A DNA stretch of 64,000 bases, from positions 8,691-72,690 of the forward strand of contig DXZT01000031.1 in the NCBI GenBank assembly GCA_019419545.1. The letters run 5' to 3'. The position numbers were made by a program, and so were the translations under genes. This DNA comes from Collinsella sp. (GTDB lineage: Bacteria; Actinomycetota; Coriobacteriia; Coriobacteriales; Coriobacteriaceae). This document shows positions 16,256 through 23,538 of this stretch, piece by piece; the first letter of the stretch is position 1, and every line of letters begins with the position of its first letter. Below the pieces are notes generated by a model. That model saw only the letters and a list, made by a program, of their open reading frames with translations, had not been told where the DNA came from and made no database searches.

Positions 16256-16927
16256 CTACAGCAGCACGTCGGCAAGCGGACGCTTGGGTACGTGGTGCAC
16301 CCGCGCCTCGTCGCGCCAATAATTGATGGAGCCGTCGGGGTTGGAATCGATCGCATCGATCACCTGTGTCTCGGCCGGAACGCCAAACGCCATGATCAGC
16401 TTGAGCTCATACTTGTCGTTATCGAGCCCCATGGCATCGATCGCGTGGGGCGTAAAGGCCTTGAACATGCAGGCTGCCACCTCGGGCGTGGCGCTGCGGG
16501 CGGCGAGCATCATCGTCTGCGCGGCAATGCCCGTGTCGACCTCGGTAATGGGAGCGGCGGGCTTGCCCGGAACGGCGCGCTCGGCCAAAATCGCGATGTA
16601 GCCGGTCGGGCGCTCACCCTCGGCAGGACCCGGCCAATCCTTAAGCGCACCGGCCCACGCGAGCTCATCAAATACGCGCGCGCAATCCTCGGCATCGCTC
16701 ACCACATGAAAACGAAGACGCTGAGCATTGGCACCACAGGGAGTCAGGTGAGCCAGCTCTGCCAGCTCGAGCAAAAACTCACGCGGCACGCGCATGGACT
16801 CGTCAAAACGGCGGCACGTACGGGCACGACGGACCAGCGCATCAAACGCTTCCAGACCGAGCTTTTCGCAACCTTGCTTTGCCATCGATTCGACACTCGA
16901 CGGTGCCTCGGGAACTGCTTCGTTCAT
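16256..16927 (-). CDS. Nitroreductase family protein
   Basis: The 223-residue protein has the FMN-binding nitroreductase pattern. RRARTCRRFDES near residue 33 contacts the FMN phosphate. ELAHLTPCGANAQRLRFHVVS, ITEVDTGIAAQTMMLAA and a late LKLIMAFG segment follow. It lies in the cytosol and probably reduces quinones, nitro compounds or flavin-like substrates with NAD(P)H. The start is ATG 16927 (MNEAVPEAPSS), with GGGGG upstream; the longer frame to 17095 is not protein-like. Confidence 0.88.
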   Translation of the reverse strand: MNEAVPEAPSSVESMAKQGCEKLGLEAFDALVRRARTCRRFDESMRVPREFLLELAELAHLTPCGANAQRLRFHVVSDAEDCARVFDELAWAGALKDWPGPAEGERPTGYIAILAERAVPGKPAAPITEVDTGIAAQTMMLAARSATPEVAACMFKAFTPHAIDAMGLDNDKYELKLIMAFGVPAETQVIDAIDSNPDGSINYWRDEARVHHVPKRPLADVLL

Positions 16928-17162
16928 AGGGACCCCCAATACAAGCCAATTGTCCTTAGGAAAATCTAACCTAAAACGTAGGCAATAACGAACAGGGCTA
17001 CAATGTTCTACACCTGTTGAATAGAAAACCGCGACGTGGGGAACAACGGAAACAATTCGGGACCTTTGGGTTACGTTTCGCCCTCCCCGACCCATACGCC
17101 AGCGCCTTTAAGCGATACTGGTTGTAACGATCAAGGCTTACGCCGCACGGAAAGGAGACGTT

Positions 17163-17765
17163 ATGGGTATCTTTAGGAACGATGACCAAAAATCGAGCCA
17201 GTTTGGATTTGACGAGAAAAGTATGGCGGGCAAAGCCGTCAAGGCCGTGCGCTGGATCTACGCCATCACGGGCGTCGTGGCGCTCATTGCTGGCATCGCG
17301 CTGCTTTTTGCACCCGCCAAGTCCCTCGTCTTTTTGACGACCGTCCTGGGTTTTTACTTTGTAATCACCGCTGCCATCAGGCTGTTCACTGCCATTTTTG
17401 AGCCGCTGCTGCCCACTGGCTGGCGCGTGACGAGCATCATCTCCAACCTACTCATTATCTTGGGCGGCGTCATAATCCTGCGCAACCAGGCCTTCTCGAC
17501 CGCGACGCTCACCACGATGGTGGTTATCGTGGCCGGCTTTGGCTGGATTGTCGAAGGTGTCATGTCCATTCTGGAGTCCGAGCTTTCGTCCAACCGCGCC
17601 CTCGCCATCCTGAGCGGCGCACTTTCCATCATCGCCGGCATGTTCGTGTTTATCTATCCGCTGTGGTCGGCCAAGATGCTCGTCATCTTTAGCGGCGCCG
17701 CGCTGCTGGTGTTTGGCGTAACGCTGATTGTTCGCGCTATTCAATTTGGCAAACTGGTGCACTAG
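17163..17765 (+). CDS. HdeD-like (DUF308) membrane protein
   Basis: The 200-residue protein has a charged N-terminus of about 25 residues followed by six hydrophobic segments arranged in pairs (IYAITGVVALIAGIALLFA, then TVLGFYFVITAAIRLF and so on). This matches the DUF308/HdeD repeat pattern. E. coli HdeD is linked to acid resistance; the biochemical role is unknown. AAGGAG precedes the ATG. The stop codon directly abuts the ATG of the UPF0178 gene, so the two are translationally coupled. Confidence 0.85.
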   Translation: MGIFRNDDQKSSQFGFDEKSMAGKAVKAVRWIYAITGVVALIAGIALLFAPAKSLVFLTTVLGFYFVITAAIRLFTAIFEPLLPTGWRVTSIISNLLIILGGVIILRNQAFSTATLTTMVVIVAGFGWIVEGVMSILESELSSNRALAILSGALSIIAGMFVFIYPLWSAKMLVIFSGAALLVFGVTLIVRAIQFGKLVH

Positions 17766-18248
17766 ATGCCGCGAACGCTCTTTATTGATGCCGACGCCTG
17801 CCCGGTCACGCGCGAGTCGATTGACTGCGCGCGGCGGGCGGGCGTCGCCGTTGTTATCGCCGGCAACAGCACGCAAAACCTGGAACGGCACATTCGCCGC
17901 GACGACCCGCGCGATGCCGAGCACGCGCGACGCGGCTTTTGGGTCACGACGCTCGACGTGAGCGTGGGCGCCGACAGCGCCGACTTTGCCATTGTCGAAC
18001 GCCTGCAGGCGGGCGACGTGGTCGTGACGCAGGACATTGGCTTGGCGAGCATGGTGCTCGGGCGCGATGCCGCCGCCATCGGTGTGCGCGGGCGCGTGTA
18101 CGACAAGGCGACTATCGACATGCAGCTGTTTATTCGCCACGAGGAAAAGAAGGTACGCCGCGCCGGCGGACGCACTCGCGGTCCGGCAGCATTTACCAGC
18201 GAAGACCGCGCCCGCTTTAAACGCAACCTCACCGAGTTGCTGCACTAA
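17766..18248 (+). CDS. UPF0178 (YaiI/YqxD) family protein
   Basis: The 160-residue protein begins MPRTLFIDADACPV, the invariant opening of this family (DADACPV). Later come GADSADFAIVERL, GDVVVTQDIGLA and the C-terminal Arg-rich RAGGRTRGPAAFT. Conserved acidic residues suggest a PIN/NYN-like nuclease fold, but no activity is established for the family. Length is typical. It follows the DUF308 gene without a gap and ends in a strong terminator. Confidence 0.93.
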   Translation: MPRTLFIDADACPVTRESIDCARRAGVAVVIAGNSTQNLERHIRRDDPRDAEHARRGFWVTTLDVSVGADSADFAIVERLQAGDVVVTQDIGLASMVLGRDAAAIGVRGRVYDKATIDMQLFIRHEEKKVRRAGGRTRGPAAFTSEDRARFKRNLTELLH

Positions 18249-18250
18249 CC

Positions 18251-18289
18251 AAGGTAGATTTTTGAGACATGCCTAAAATCTACCTTTTT
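18251..18289 (+). terminator. Rho-independent terminator
   Basis: AAGGTAGATTTT and AAAATCTACCTT form a 12-bp stem, followed by a T-run, right after the UPF0178 gene. Confidence 0.92.
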
Positions 18290-18335
18290 GTTTTGAGCGG
18301 TGTGAGCGCTCGGAATCCATGGCTCAACAAAAAAC

Positions 18336-18404
18336 GGGCTTCAAAATGCCATGCGTCGCCGCATTGCGCAGGCGCTGAGCATGGCTATTTGAAGCCCATT
18401 TTTT
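18336..18404. terminator. Bidirectional hairpin terminator
   Basis: GGGCTTCAAAATGCCATGC pairs with GCATGGCTATTTGAAGCCC (one mismatch) around a 24-nt loop. A T-run follows on the plus strand and an A-run precedes, so it can stop transcription from both convergent genes. Confidence 0.88.
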
Positions 18405-18412
18405 AGGCCTAC

Positions 18413-19501
18413 TTAGAGGCCAACGGCGGAGAGGATGAGGCCCCAGCCAGCGCCGATGACGTACATCATGATCAGGAACACGGCATTTTCGCGGGCGCTG
18501 CGGTTGGTGCGGAACAGCACCAGATAACCCACGCCGGCGGAAATGAGCGTGCCGGCGAGCATCGGCGCCAGTTGCAGCGCGCCTTCCAGATACAGCTGTG
18601 TAATGACCACGCTCGCCGAGCAATTGGGAATCAGCCCGACAAGCGCCGAACCCAGGACAGCGAGTGTCTCGTTGCCGCGCAGGAACTGCTCGATCGCGGA
18701 CTCGCCGAACGTCTCGAGCACGGCGACCAGAATCAGCGTCACCAGAAAAATGAATACCGAGACCTGCACGGTGTGCGAGATCGCACTGCGGATGATCGAC
18801 AGGACAGGCGTCCCTTCGTGGGAGTGAGAGTGACCGTGACCATCATGGTGTTCATGTTCGCCCTCATGACCGTGATCGTGGCCATGTCCGTGTTCGTGCT
18901 CGTCCTCGTCTTCATCACAACCGCAATGGTCGCGCTCGCACAGCTCGTGGATGTGGTCGGCGCTCACGCCTGCCTCGGCCACCTCGTCGATGATGTCACC
19001 GCCGCTGTGGTCGTCGTGCGCGCAGTTCACGTGGGCCGGGTTGGCCGCGGTTCCCAGCACGGTACGGCGAATCGCCGCGTGCGCGCGGGCGTTACGGCGC
19101 AGGCCGCGAATGGCAGCGTCCACGATAAAACCCGTGACCAGTGCGATCAGCGCTTTCGAAGCCAAAAGCATCGCCATAGTCTGCACGGGAACCTGCTCGG
19201 CAAGCAACAGCGGCAGCATCTCATCGGAGGTCGAAAGGAACACCGCCACCAACGTGCCCAAGGTCACGACACGGCCGGCGTACAGCGTTGCTGCCATGGC
19301 CGAAAATCCGCACTGCGGCACCATGCCCAGCAGCGAGCCAACCACGGGACCCGCAGCGCCGGCGCGCTTGATAGCGCCGTTGACGCGGTCGCCCGCAACG
19401 TGCTCAAGTGTCTCGAGAGCAAGATACGTCACCAACAAAAACGGCAGCAGCGACAGCGTGTCCTTGCCGGCGTCGAGCAGAATATCAATCAGTAAATCCA
19501 T
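18413..19501 (-). CDS. Putative 10TM heavy-metal exporter (ArsP_2/DUF2899 type) with His-rich loop
   Basis: The 362-residue membrane protein has two homologous halves. One contains GSLLGMVPQCGFSAMAATLY and the other GSALVGLIPNCSASVVITQLY; the paired P-x-C motifs are typical of this exporter family. Between them (about residues 165-235) lies an acidic and very His-rich cytosolic loop with many HGH/HDH/HEH units, a likely metal-binding sensor or buffer. Family names include arsenic efflux and manganese transporter; the loop favours a divalent transition metal such as zinc, nickel or manganese. A good promoter (TTGGCA-16-TACAAT) lies at 19564-19591. No metal regulator is adjacent, but an SmtB and an MntR-like gene lie within 7 kb. 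Confidence 0.82.
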   Translation of the reverse strand: MDLLIDILLDAGKDTLSLLPFLLVTYLALETLEHVAGDRVNGAIKRAGAAGPVVGSLLGMVPQCGFSAMAATLYAGRVVTLGTLVAVFLSTSDEMLPLLLAEQVPVQTMAMLLASKALIALVTGFIVDAAIRGLRRNARAHAAIRRTVLGTAANPAHVNCAHDDHSGGDIIDEVAEAGVSADHIHELCERDHCGCDEDEDEHEHGHGHDHGHEGEHEHHDGHGHSHSHEGTPVLSIIRSAISHTVQVSVFIFLVTLILVAVLETFGESAIEQFLRGNETLAVLGSALVGLIPNCSASVVITQLYLEGALQLAPMLAGTLISAGVGYLVLFRTNRSARENAVFLIMMYVIGAGWGLILSAVGL

Positions 19502-19563
19502 GACGGATGGAACCTTTCGTGTCTTTCGGCAGCATTGTAAAAGTCCTAGCGGTCAACTAGGGT

Positions 19564-19591
19564 ATTGTAGTTGTCCCGGGCGCGGTGCCAA
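19564..19591 (-). promoter_or_regulatory. Promoter of the heavy-metal exporter gene
   Basis: On the minus strand TTGGCA, a 16-nt spacer and TACAAT. The predicted transcript has a leader of about 55 nt. Confidence 0.6.
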
Positions 19592-19672
19592 TAGTTGCCT
19601 ATGGTAAACTATCATCTCGCCATAACTTAGTAACCTCGAGCCGCACAACGCGGCCCGTCCAAGGAGTAGCAT

Positions 19673-20641
19673 ATGAACGTATCGCAAGCACTCGAATACG
19701 AGCGCCAGCCGTTTATCCCCATGTTTATCTACGGCGACCACGGCGCCATGGAGTCCGAGCGCCAGAAGGGCGAGGAGGCCCTCAAGGTGCTCGAGACCGA
19801 GTACTTTACCGCCGAGGGCGACCCCGGCTTCGACTTTGCCACCGTGCGCGACCTGGCCGACCGCAACCGCGACCTGTGCGACCAGATTGGCGAGGCGCGT
19901 CTGCGCAACGTGACGCCCGCGACGCTCTCGCGCGGCCTGTCCGATGCCGACACCTGCGCCGCCATCGGCAAGATGCAAAAGCGCACCGCCGCGTCCGTTA
20001 TGCGCGAAATCCGCGGCGACCGCGACGCGCTCGGCGTGGCCTACGCCCGCAAGCCCATCCAGGGCACCGTGCTCGGTATCGACATCGAGACCACCGGCCG
20101 TGCACCCGAGCGCGGCTATATCATCAACGTGGGCTGGGAGATCATGGAGCTCACCAGCGACGCCGTCCCGCATGACGCCGAGGCACACTACTGCGGCCTG
20201 CCCGACATCTACCGCGGCGAGGATGTGCCGTTGTCGAATATCCACCACATCACCTGGGACGACATCGACGGCAAAAAGCCGTTCCGCGAGAACAAAGAGC
20301 TGCAAAAGCAGCTGCTCAAGCTTATGAAGAAGTACCCGTACATGGCACACAACGCCGCCTTTGAGGACAGCTGGTTCAAGATCCACCTGGACGGCTACGC
20401 CGAGGCACGCCGCGCCGGCAAGATCATCGTCATCGACTCGCGCCAGATCTGCCGCAGCCTGGACGCCGACGTGCGCTCGCTCCCCCGCGAGTCCGCCCCC
20501 GCCGCGCTCGAGAACTGGGCACGCCGTCGCGGCACCCTCGCGCCCGACGCCAACGAGCAGCATCTGGGTCTGGACGACACCGACCTCATGCTCCGCACGG
20601 TACAGGCCGAGTTCAACCTCAAGAACCTATTCGCGAAATAA
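19673..20641 (+). CDS. DnaQ-like 3'-5' exonuclease (DEDDh)
   Basis: The 322-residue protein has a hydrophilic N-terminal third of unknown role. A DEDD exonuclease domain starts at about residue 138. Exo I is GIDIETTGR (catalytic D and E), Exo II is AHNAAFEDSWF and Exo III is HLGLDDTDLMLR. The Exo III segment has His five residues before Asp, which supports the DEDDh type. It may trim DNA or RNA 3' ends; the N-terminal extension is unlike polymerase III epsilon. AAGGAG precedes ATG 19673. It is monocistronic, ending at the hairpin at 20707. Confidence 0.85.
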   Translation: MNVSQALEYERQPFIPMFIYGDHGAMESERQKGEEALKVLETEYFTAEGDPGFDFATVRDLADRNRDLCDQIGEARLRNVTPATLSRGLSDADTCAAIGKMQKRTAASVMREIRGDRDALGVAYARKPIQGTVLGIDIETTGRAPERGYIINVGWEIMELTSDAVPHDAEAHYCGLPDIYRGEDVPLSNIHHITWDDIDGKKPFRENKELQKQLLKLMKKYPYMAHNAAFEDSWFKIHLDGYAEARRAGKIIVIDSRQICRSLDADVRSLPRESAPAALENWARRRGTLAPDANEQHLGLDDTDLMLRTVQAEFNLKNLFAK

Positions 20642-20706
20642 CCGATCCATCTGCGGGAGCGCCTGCCAGGCACAGTGCAATCCGTCTGGAGGCACCGGCA
20701 CGCAGT

Positions 20707-20742
20707 AAACTAGGGCGCAGTCTTATGGCTGCACCCTAGTTT
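20707..20742 (+). terminator. Hairpin terminator after the exonuclease gene
   Basis: AAACTAGGGCGCAG pairs with CTGCACCCTAGTTT (one bulge) over an 8-nt loop. The T-run is short because it is part of the stem. Confidence 0.7.
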
Positions 20743-20790
20743 GCATCAAAACGAGCAAATTCGCGTGCTTCACATAGTCGGCAGGTTGGC

Positions 20791-20985
20791 CCACCTACTT
20801 TTTTCGAGTTGTTCGGCCAGCTGAACCACTAGTCGAGGCCCCTTGAACCGCAATCGAGCGCTATAGTCGCCCCAATTTCGCAACCAAGCCCCATAAATCT
20901 ACCTGAATCAATTCGAATAGGACGTTGCGATCGCACCATTCGTATAGGATAAGGCCGAATAACTCAAATTATGTTGGTGAGGCAT
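20791..20985. repeat. Inverted-repeat element upstream of the nuclease-fold gene
   Basis: The left end CCACCTACTTTTTTCGAG..TTCGGCCA (about 20791-20820) has an inverted partner GGCCGAATAACTCAAATTATGTTGG (about 20955-20985). A second element with the same ends lies at 22423-22645 beyond the gene. The remaining part of the 20743-21193 gap shows no gene, only AT-richer DNA. Confidence 0.6.
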
Positions 20986-21193
20986 CTGAGCGGTCGGCAA
21001 AAACGCTTAGAAGCTACGAATCCGCAACTAAAGTTCACCAAAATGGGGCGGCCGACAGAAACCTCCCCAGCCGAAGCTGCCCCCCCTCAATACGACAGCT
21101 CAAAACCCACCGTTCGCAGAAGATAAGCCGCGCCCCAATACCGTTGCCCGAAGTTTCGGGCGTATATGGCGTCCGCTATGCCATCATGCGCGT

Positions 21194-22402
21194 ATGGGAA
21201 TCGTTCTGTCACATACCACGGCACGCGCTGTATACCAAACAGTCAACTCGCTCGCAAGCTACGCGACCGATCCCATACCCATGGAAAAGATCAAGGTGTC
21301 TGCGCCGACCACGTCCGACCTGGAAGCGGCGCGAGCATGGCTCAACAGAAAGAATGTCGATTCTGAAAGCATCCATGTGCTGACGTTTTCCAATAATGCC
21401 AAAAGGCACCGCAAGGGCTGCATCTGCCACTGCACGCGCTATACGTTTGATGCAGAAAGCTACCTAGAACTCGAGCCGAACGTCCACATCGTCGATATCA
21501 AGCTGTGCGCGTTAAAAGCAGCAGCCGACCTCAACCTTTCGGAGCTCGTTGAGTATTACTTTGAAATCTGCGGCTCCTACGCGCTTGGAACGTCCGACGA
21601 AACTCAATATCGCGAGCGCCCAGCCCTAACCAGCGTTGAAGAGCTCAGAGCCTTCTTTTCAGAGGCATCGGGGTATCGTGGATCTAATAAAGCACTTAAG
21701 GCACTTTCTTATGTACGCGAAGGCTGTCGCTCCCCACTCGAAACGGCGTTTGTCATGATGCTGACAATGCCCAAGTCAATGGGTGGCTTAGCCATACGCG
21801 CTATCAAAACGGACTATCCGATCCCAGTCCCCAAAAGATACGCCGCCCTAACGCGACGGACGGTTTTCTACCTCGACGCGCTGCTCGAAAATTCGATGAC
21901 CGATATCGAATACAACGGCTTTTACCACGACGAGCCCGAACAGCAATCAATTGACGAGGAACGCCGAAACACGCTGCGAAACATGGGATATGCCGTTATC
22001 ACAGTTAGTCGTCATTCGTTTTTCAAGCAGTCCGCTTTTAGACGGGTCATGGAAGCGATTCGCATTCGCGAGAAGATATGGCCCGGTCGACTCCCGGATA
22101 ACTTCGCCATCCTGCAAGAAACTCTTCGTCAATTTGTCTTGCGGCGCTACTTCGAATACGGCCGCCGCGTCCTGGAGACACTCAAAGAAGAAGAGGCCGC
22201 CAAGCGCGAAATTGCAAGCCAATATCCGCAAGCTGATGACCCGAGCATCAACGATGTGCCAGAACCCGACGACATGCAACACGTCGGGGCCCTTGCTGAG
22301 GAAATCAATGGGCCTTGGGAAAGCGACATTTTCGCAAAAATCGATGAAAACCGCACGGAAGACGACACGATTATTGATCTAATTGAGAATTCGCTCTTCT
22401 AA
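21194..22402 (+). CDS. Hypothetical protein with C-terminal DUF559/VSR-like nuclease-fold motifs (paralogue)
   Basis: The 402-residue protein is related in architecture to the one at 11700. The N-terminus is IVLSHTTARAVYQ. A middle block has LTFSNNAKRHRKGCICHC and ends LVEYYFEICGSYALG. SPLE lies at residues 180-183. The nuclease-like core has D228 in YLDALL, E239 in IEYNGFYH, H245, and DEERRNTLRNMGYAVITVSR. This spacing matches DUF559/VSR endonuclease-fold proteins. A charged 100-residue tail follows. GC content is lower than the neighbours. It stands alone between two inverted-repeat elements. No ribosome site is obvious before ATG 21194. Function unknown; DNA-targeting defence is a hypothesis. 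Confidence 0.7.
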   Translation: MGIVLSHTTARAVYQTVNSLASYATDPIPMEKIKVSAPTTSDLEAARAWLNRKNVDSESIHVLTFSNNAKRHRKGCICHCTRYTFDAESYLELEPNVHIVDIKLCALKAAADLNLSELVEYYFEICGSYALGTSDETQYRERPALTSVEELRAFFSEASGYRGSNKALKALSYVREGCRSPLETAFVMMLTMPKSMGGLAIRAIKTDYPIPVPKRYAALTRRTVFYLDALLENSMTDIEYNGFYHDEPEQQSIDEERRNTLRNMGYAVITVSRHSFFKQSAFRRVMEAIRIREKIWPGRLPDNFAILQETLRQFVLRRYFEYGRRVLETLKEEEAAKREIASQYPQADDPSINDVPEPDDMQHVGALAEEINGPWESDIFAKIDENRTEDDTIIDLIENSLF

Positions 22403-22422
22403 AGGCGATCTCTGCGGATGTC

Positions 22423-22645
22423 CACCTACATTTTTCGACTTATTCGGCCACCGATGTGCCAGATTGGCTGCAGCAATGCTCAATATAACTTTAGATAAAA
22501 CTGATTCTGCAGGAACTCCCGTAGAGGAAGAACTGATTCTCGCGGTATTTAACACGATAAAGTACAAATATGAACAGTTCTAATGCTTCTCAAGGTGGCT
22601 TTCTTAGCATGCTGGCCGAACATCTCGAAATATGTTGGCGAGCAT
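22423..22645. repeat. Inverted-repeat element downstream of the nuclease-fold gene
   Basis: The left end CCACCTACATTTTTCGAC..TTCGGCCA (about 22423-22452) and the inverted right end TGGCCGAACATCTCGAAATA (about 22612-22631) correspond to the ends of the element at 20791-20985. The interior sequences differ. The region otherwise carries no gene. Confidence 0.6.
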
Positions 22646-22717
22646 TGCGTCGATGTCTCCCAACCCGCAGAAAATCGCCGAGGCGGCAAGCAGTCATCGA
22701 AATTATCGCAAATTGTA

Positions 22718-22778
22718 TTGACATATGAACATGCGCTCATATAATCGAAAGTAAATTATATGAGCGCATGTTCATATG
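22718..22778 (+). promoter_or_regulatory. Consensus promoter with two SmtB-type operators
   Basis: TTGACA (22718), a 16-nt spacer and TATAAT (22740) form an almost ideal promoter. Operator 1, ATATGAACATGCGCTCATAT (22723-22742), fills the spacer and -10. Operator 2 (22758-22777) is its exact reverse complement, just downstream of the start site. Each contains the ATATGA..TCATAT dyad typical of ArsR/SmtB targets. Repressor bound here would block RNA polymerase, so the operon is self-regulated. Confidence 0.9.
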
Positions 22779-22791
22779 AAAGGATATTGCA

Positions 22792-23157
22792 ATGAGCATC
22801 CGCGTTGATGAAACGAAACCCGACATCGAGGCCACCGAGCCCGTGATCCCCACCACCTGCTCGCCCGAGGACCTTCCCGACGAGGAGCTTCTCTACGACC
22901 TTGCCGACCTGTTCAAGGTCTTCAGCGACACCACGCGCATCAAGATTCTCTATGCCCTCATGGGCCGCGAGCTCTGCGTGGCCGACATCGCCGAGGCGAC
23001 CGCAACCTCTCAGTCTGCGGTGTCGCACCAGCTGCGCACGCTCAAGCAGCCGCACCTGGTCAAGTTCCGCCGCGACGGCCGCAACATTCTCTACTCGCTC
23101 GCCGACGATCACGTCTACACCATGCTCAACCAGGGCATGAGCCATATCTGCGAATAG
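22792..23157 (+). CDS. ArsR/SmtB family zinc-responsive repressor
   Basis: The 121-residue winged-helix repressor has FKVFSDTTRIKILYALMG, then the recognition helix ATSQSAVSHQLRTLK and a KFRRDGRNILYSL wing. The last helix carries D105, H107, H118 and E121, exactly the spacing of the alpha-5 zinc site in SmtB (Asp-x-His-11-His-3-Glu). The CadC-type alpha-3 cysteine pair is absent (ELCVAD has a single Cys), so zinc or cobalt rather than cadmium/lead is the likely signal. It is the first gene of the HMA/ATPase locus and sits behind its own operators. Confidence 0.95.
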   Translation: MSIRVDETKPDIEATEPVIPTTCSPEDLPDEELLYDLADLFKVFSDTTRIKILYALMGRELCVADIAEATATSQSAVSHQLRTLKQPHLVKFRRDGRNILYSLADDHVYTMLNQGMSHICE

Positions 23158-23220
23158 CAATCACCCACGGTATCAGCGCGGCCGGCACCCAGACCGCTAA
23201 CATAGGGAAAGGAACCCACC

Positions 23221-23439
23221 ATGAAAAAGCAGTTTAAGCTCGACGAGATCGATTGCGCCAACTGCGCGCGCGAGCTTCAGGACGAACTTGCCAAGCTCGA
23301 GGGCGTCAAGTCCGTTTCGGTCAACTTTATGACCCAGAAGCTGACGCTCGAGGCCGACGACGCCAAGTTCGACGAGGTCCTGGACCGCGTCGTTGAGTTC
23401 ACCGCCGACGCCGAGCCGGACTGCGAGATCATTCTCTAA
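23221..23439 (+). CDS. Free-standing heavy-metal-associated (HMA) domain protein
   Basis: The 72-residue protein is a single ferredoxin-like HMA domain with the metal motif DCANC near residue 11 and the VKSVSVNFMTQKLTLEAD strand pair. Aspartate next to the CxxC, as here, is common in zinc/cadmium-binding HMA domains, whereas copper chaperones usually have MxCxxC. In many organisms this domain is fused to the N-terminus of the ATPase; here it is separate, and the ATPase lacks it. It probably delivers metal to the pump encoded next. Confidence 0.93.
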   Translation: MKKQFKLDEIDCANCARELQDELAKLEGVKSVSVNFMTQKLTLEADDAKFDEVLDRVVEFTADAEPDCEIIL

Positions 23440-23462
23440 CCCGCGCATACGTTGACCTGCGA

Positions 23463-23515
23463 GGCCGCGCTTGCCGCGGCCTTTGCTCGCGAAATTATAT
23501 GAGCGAGTGTTCATA
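23463..23515 (+). promoter_or_regulatory. Intra-operon hairpin and third SmtB-type site
   Basis: GGCCGCG/CGCGGCC (23463-23481) forms a hairpin followed by TTT. Then ATATGAGCGAGTGTTCATA (23497-23515) matches operators 1 and 2 at most positions. The pair may fine-tune ATPase expression relative to the upstream genes. Confidence 0.65.
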
Positions 23516-23538
23516 AACTCAAATGAGAGGTTTGAATC

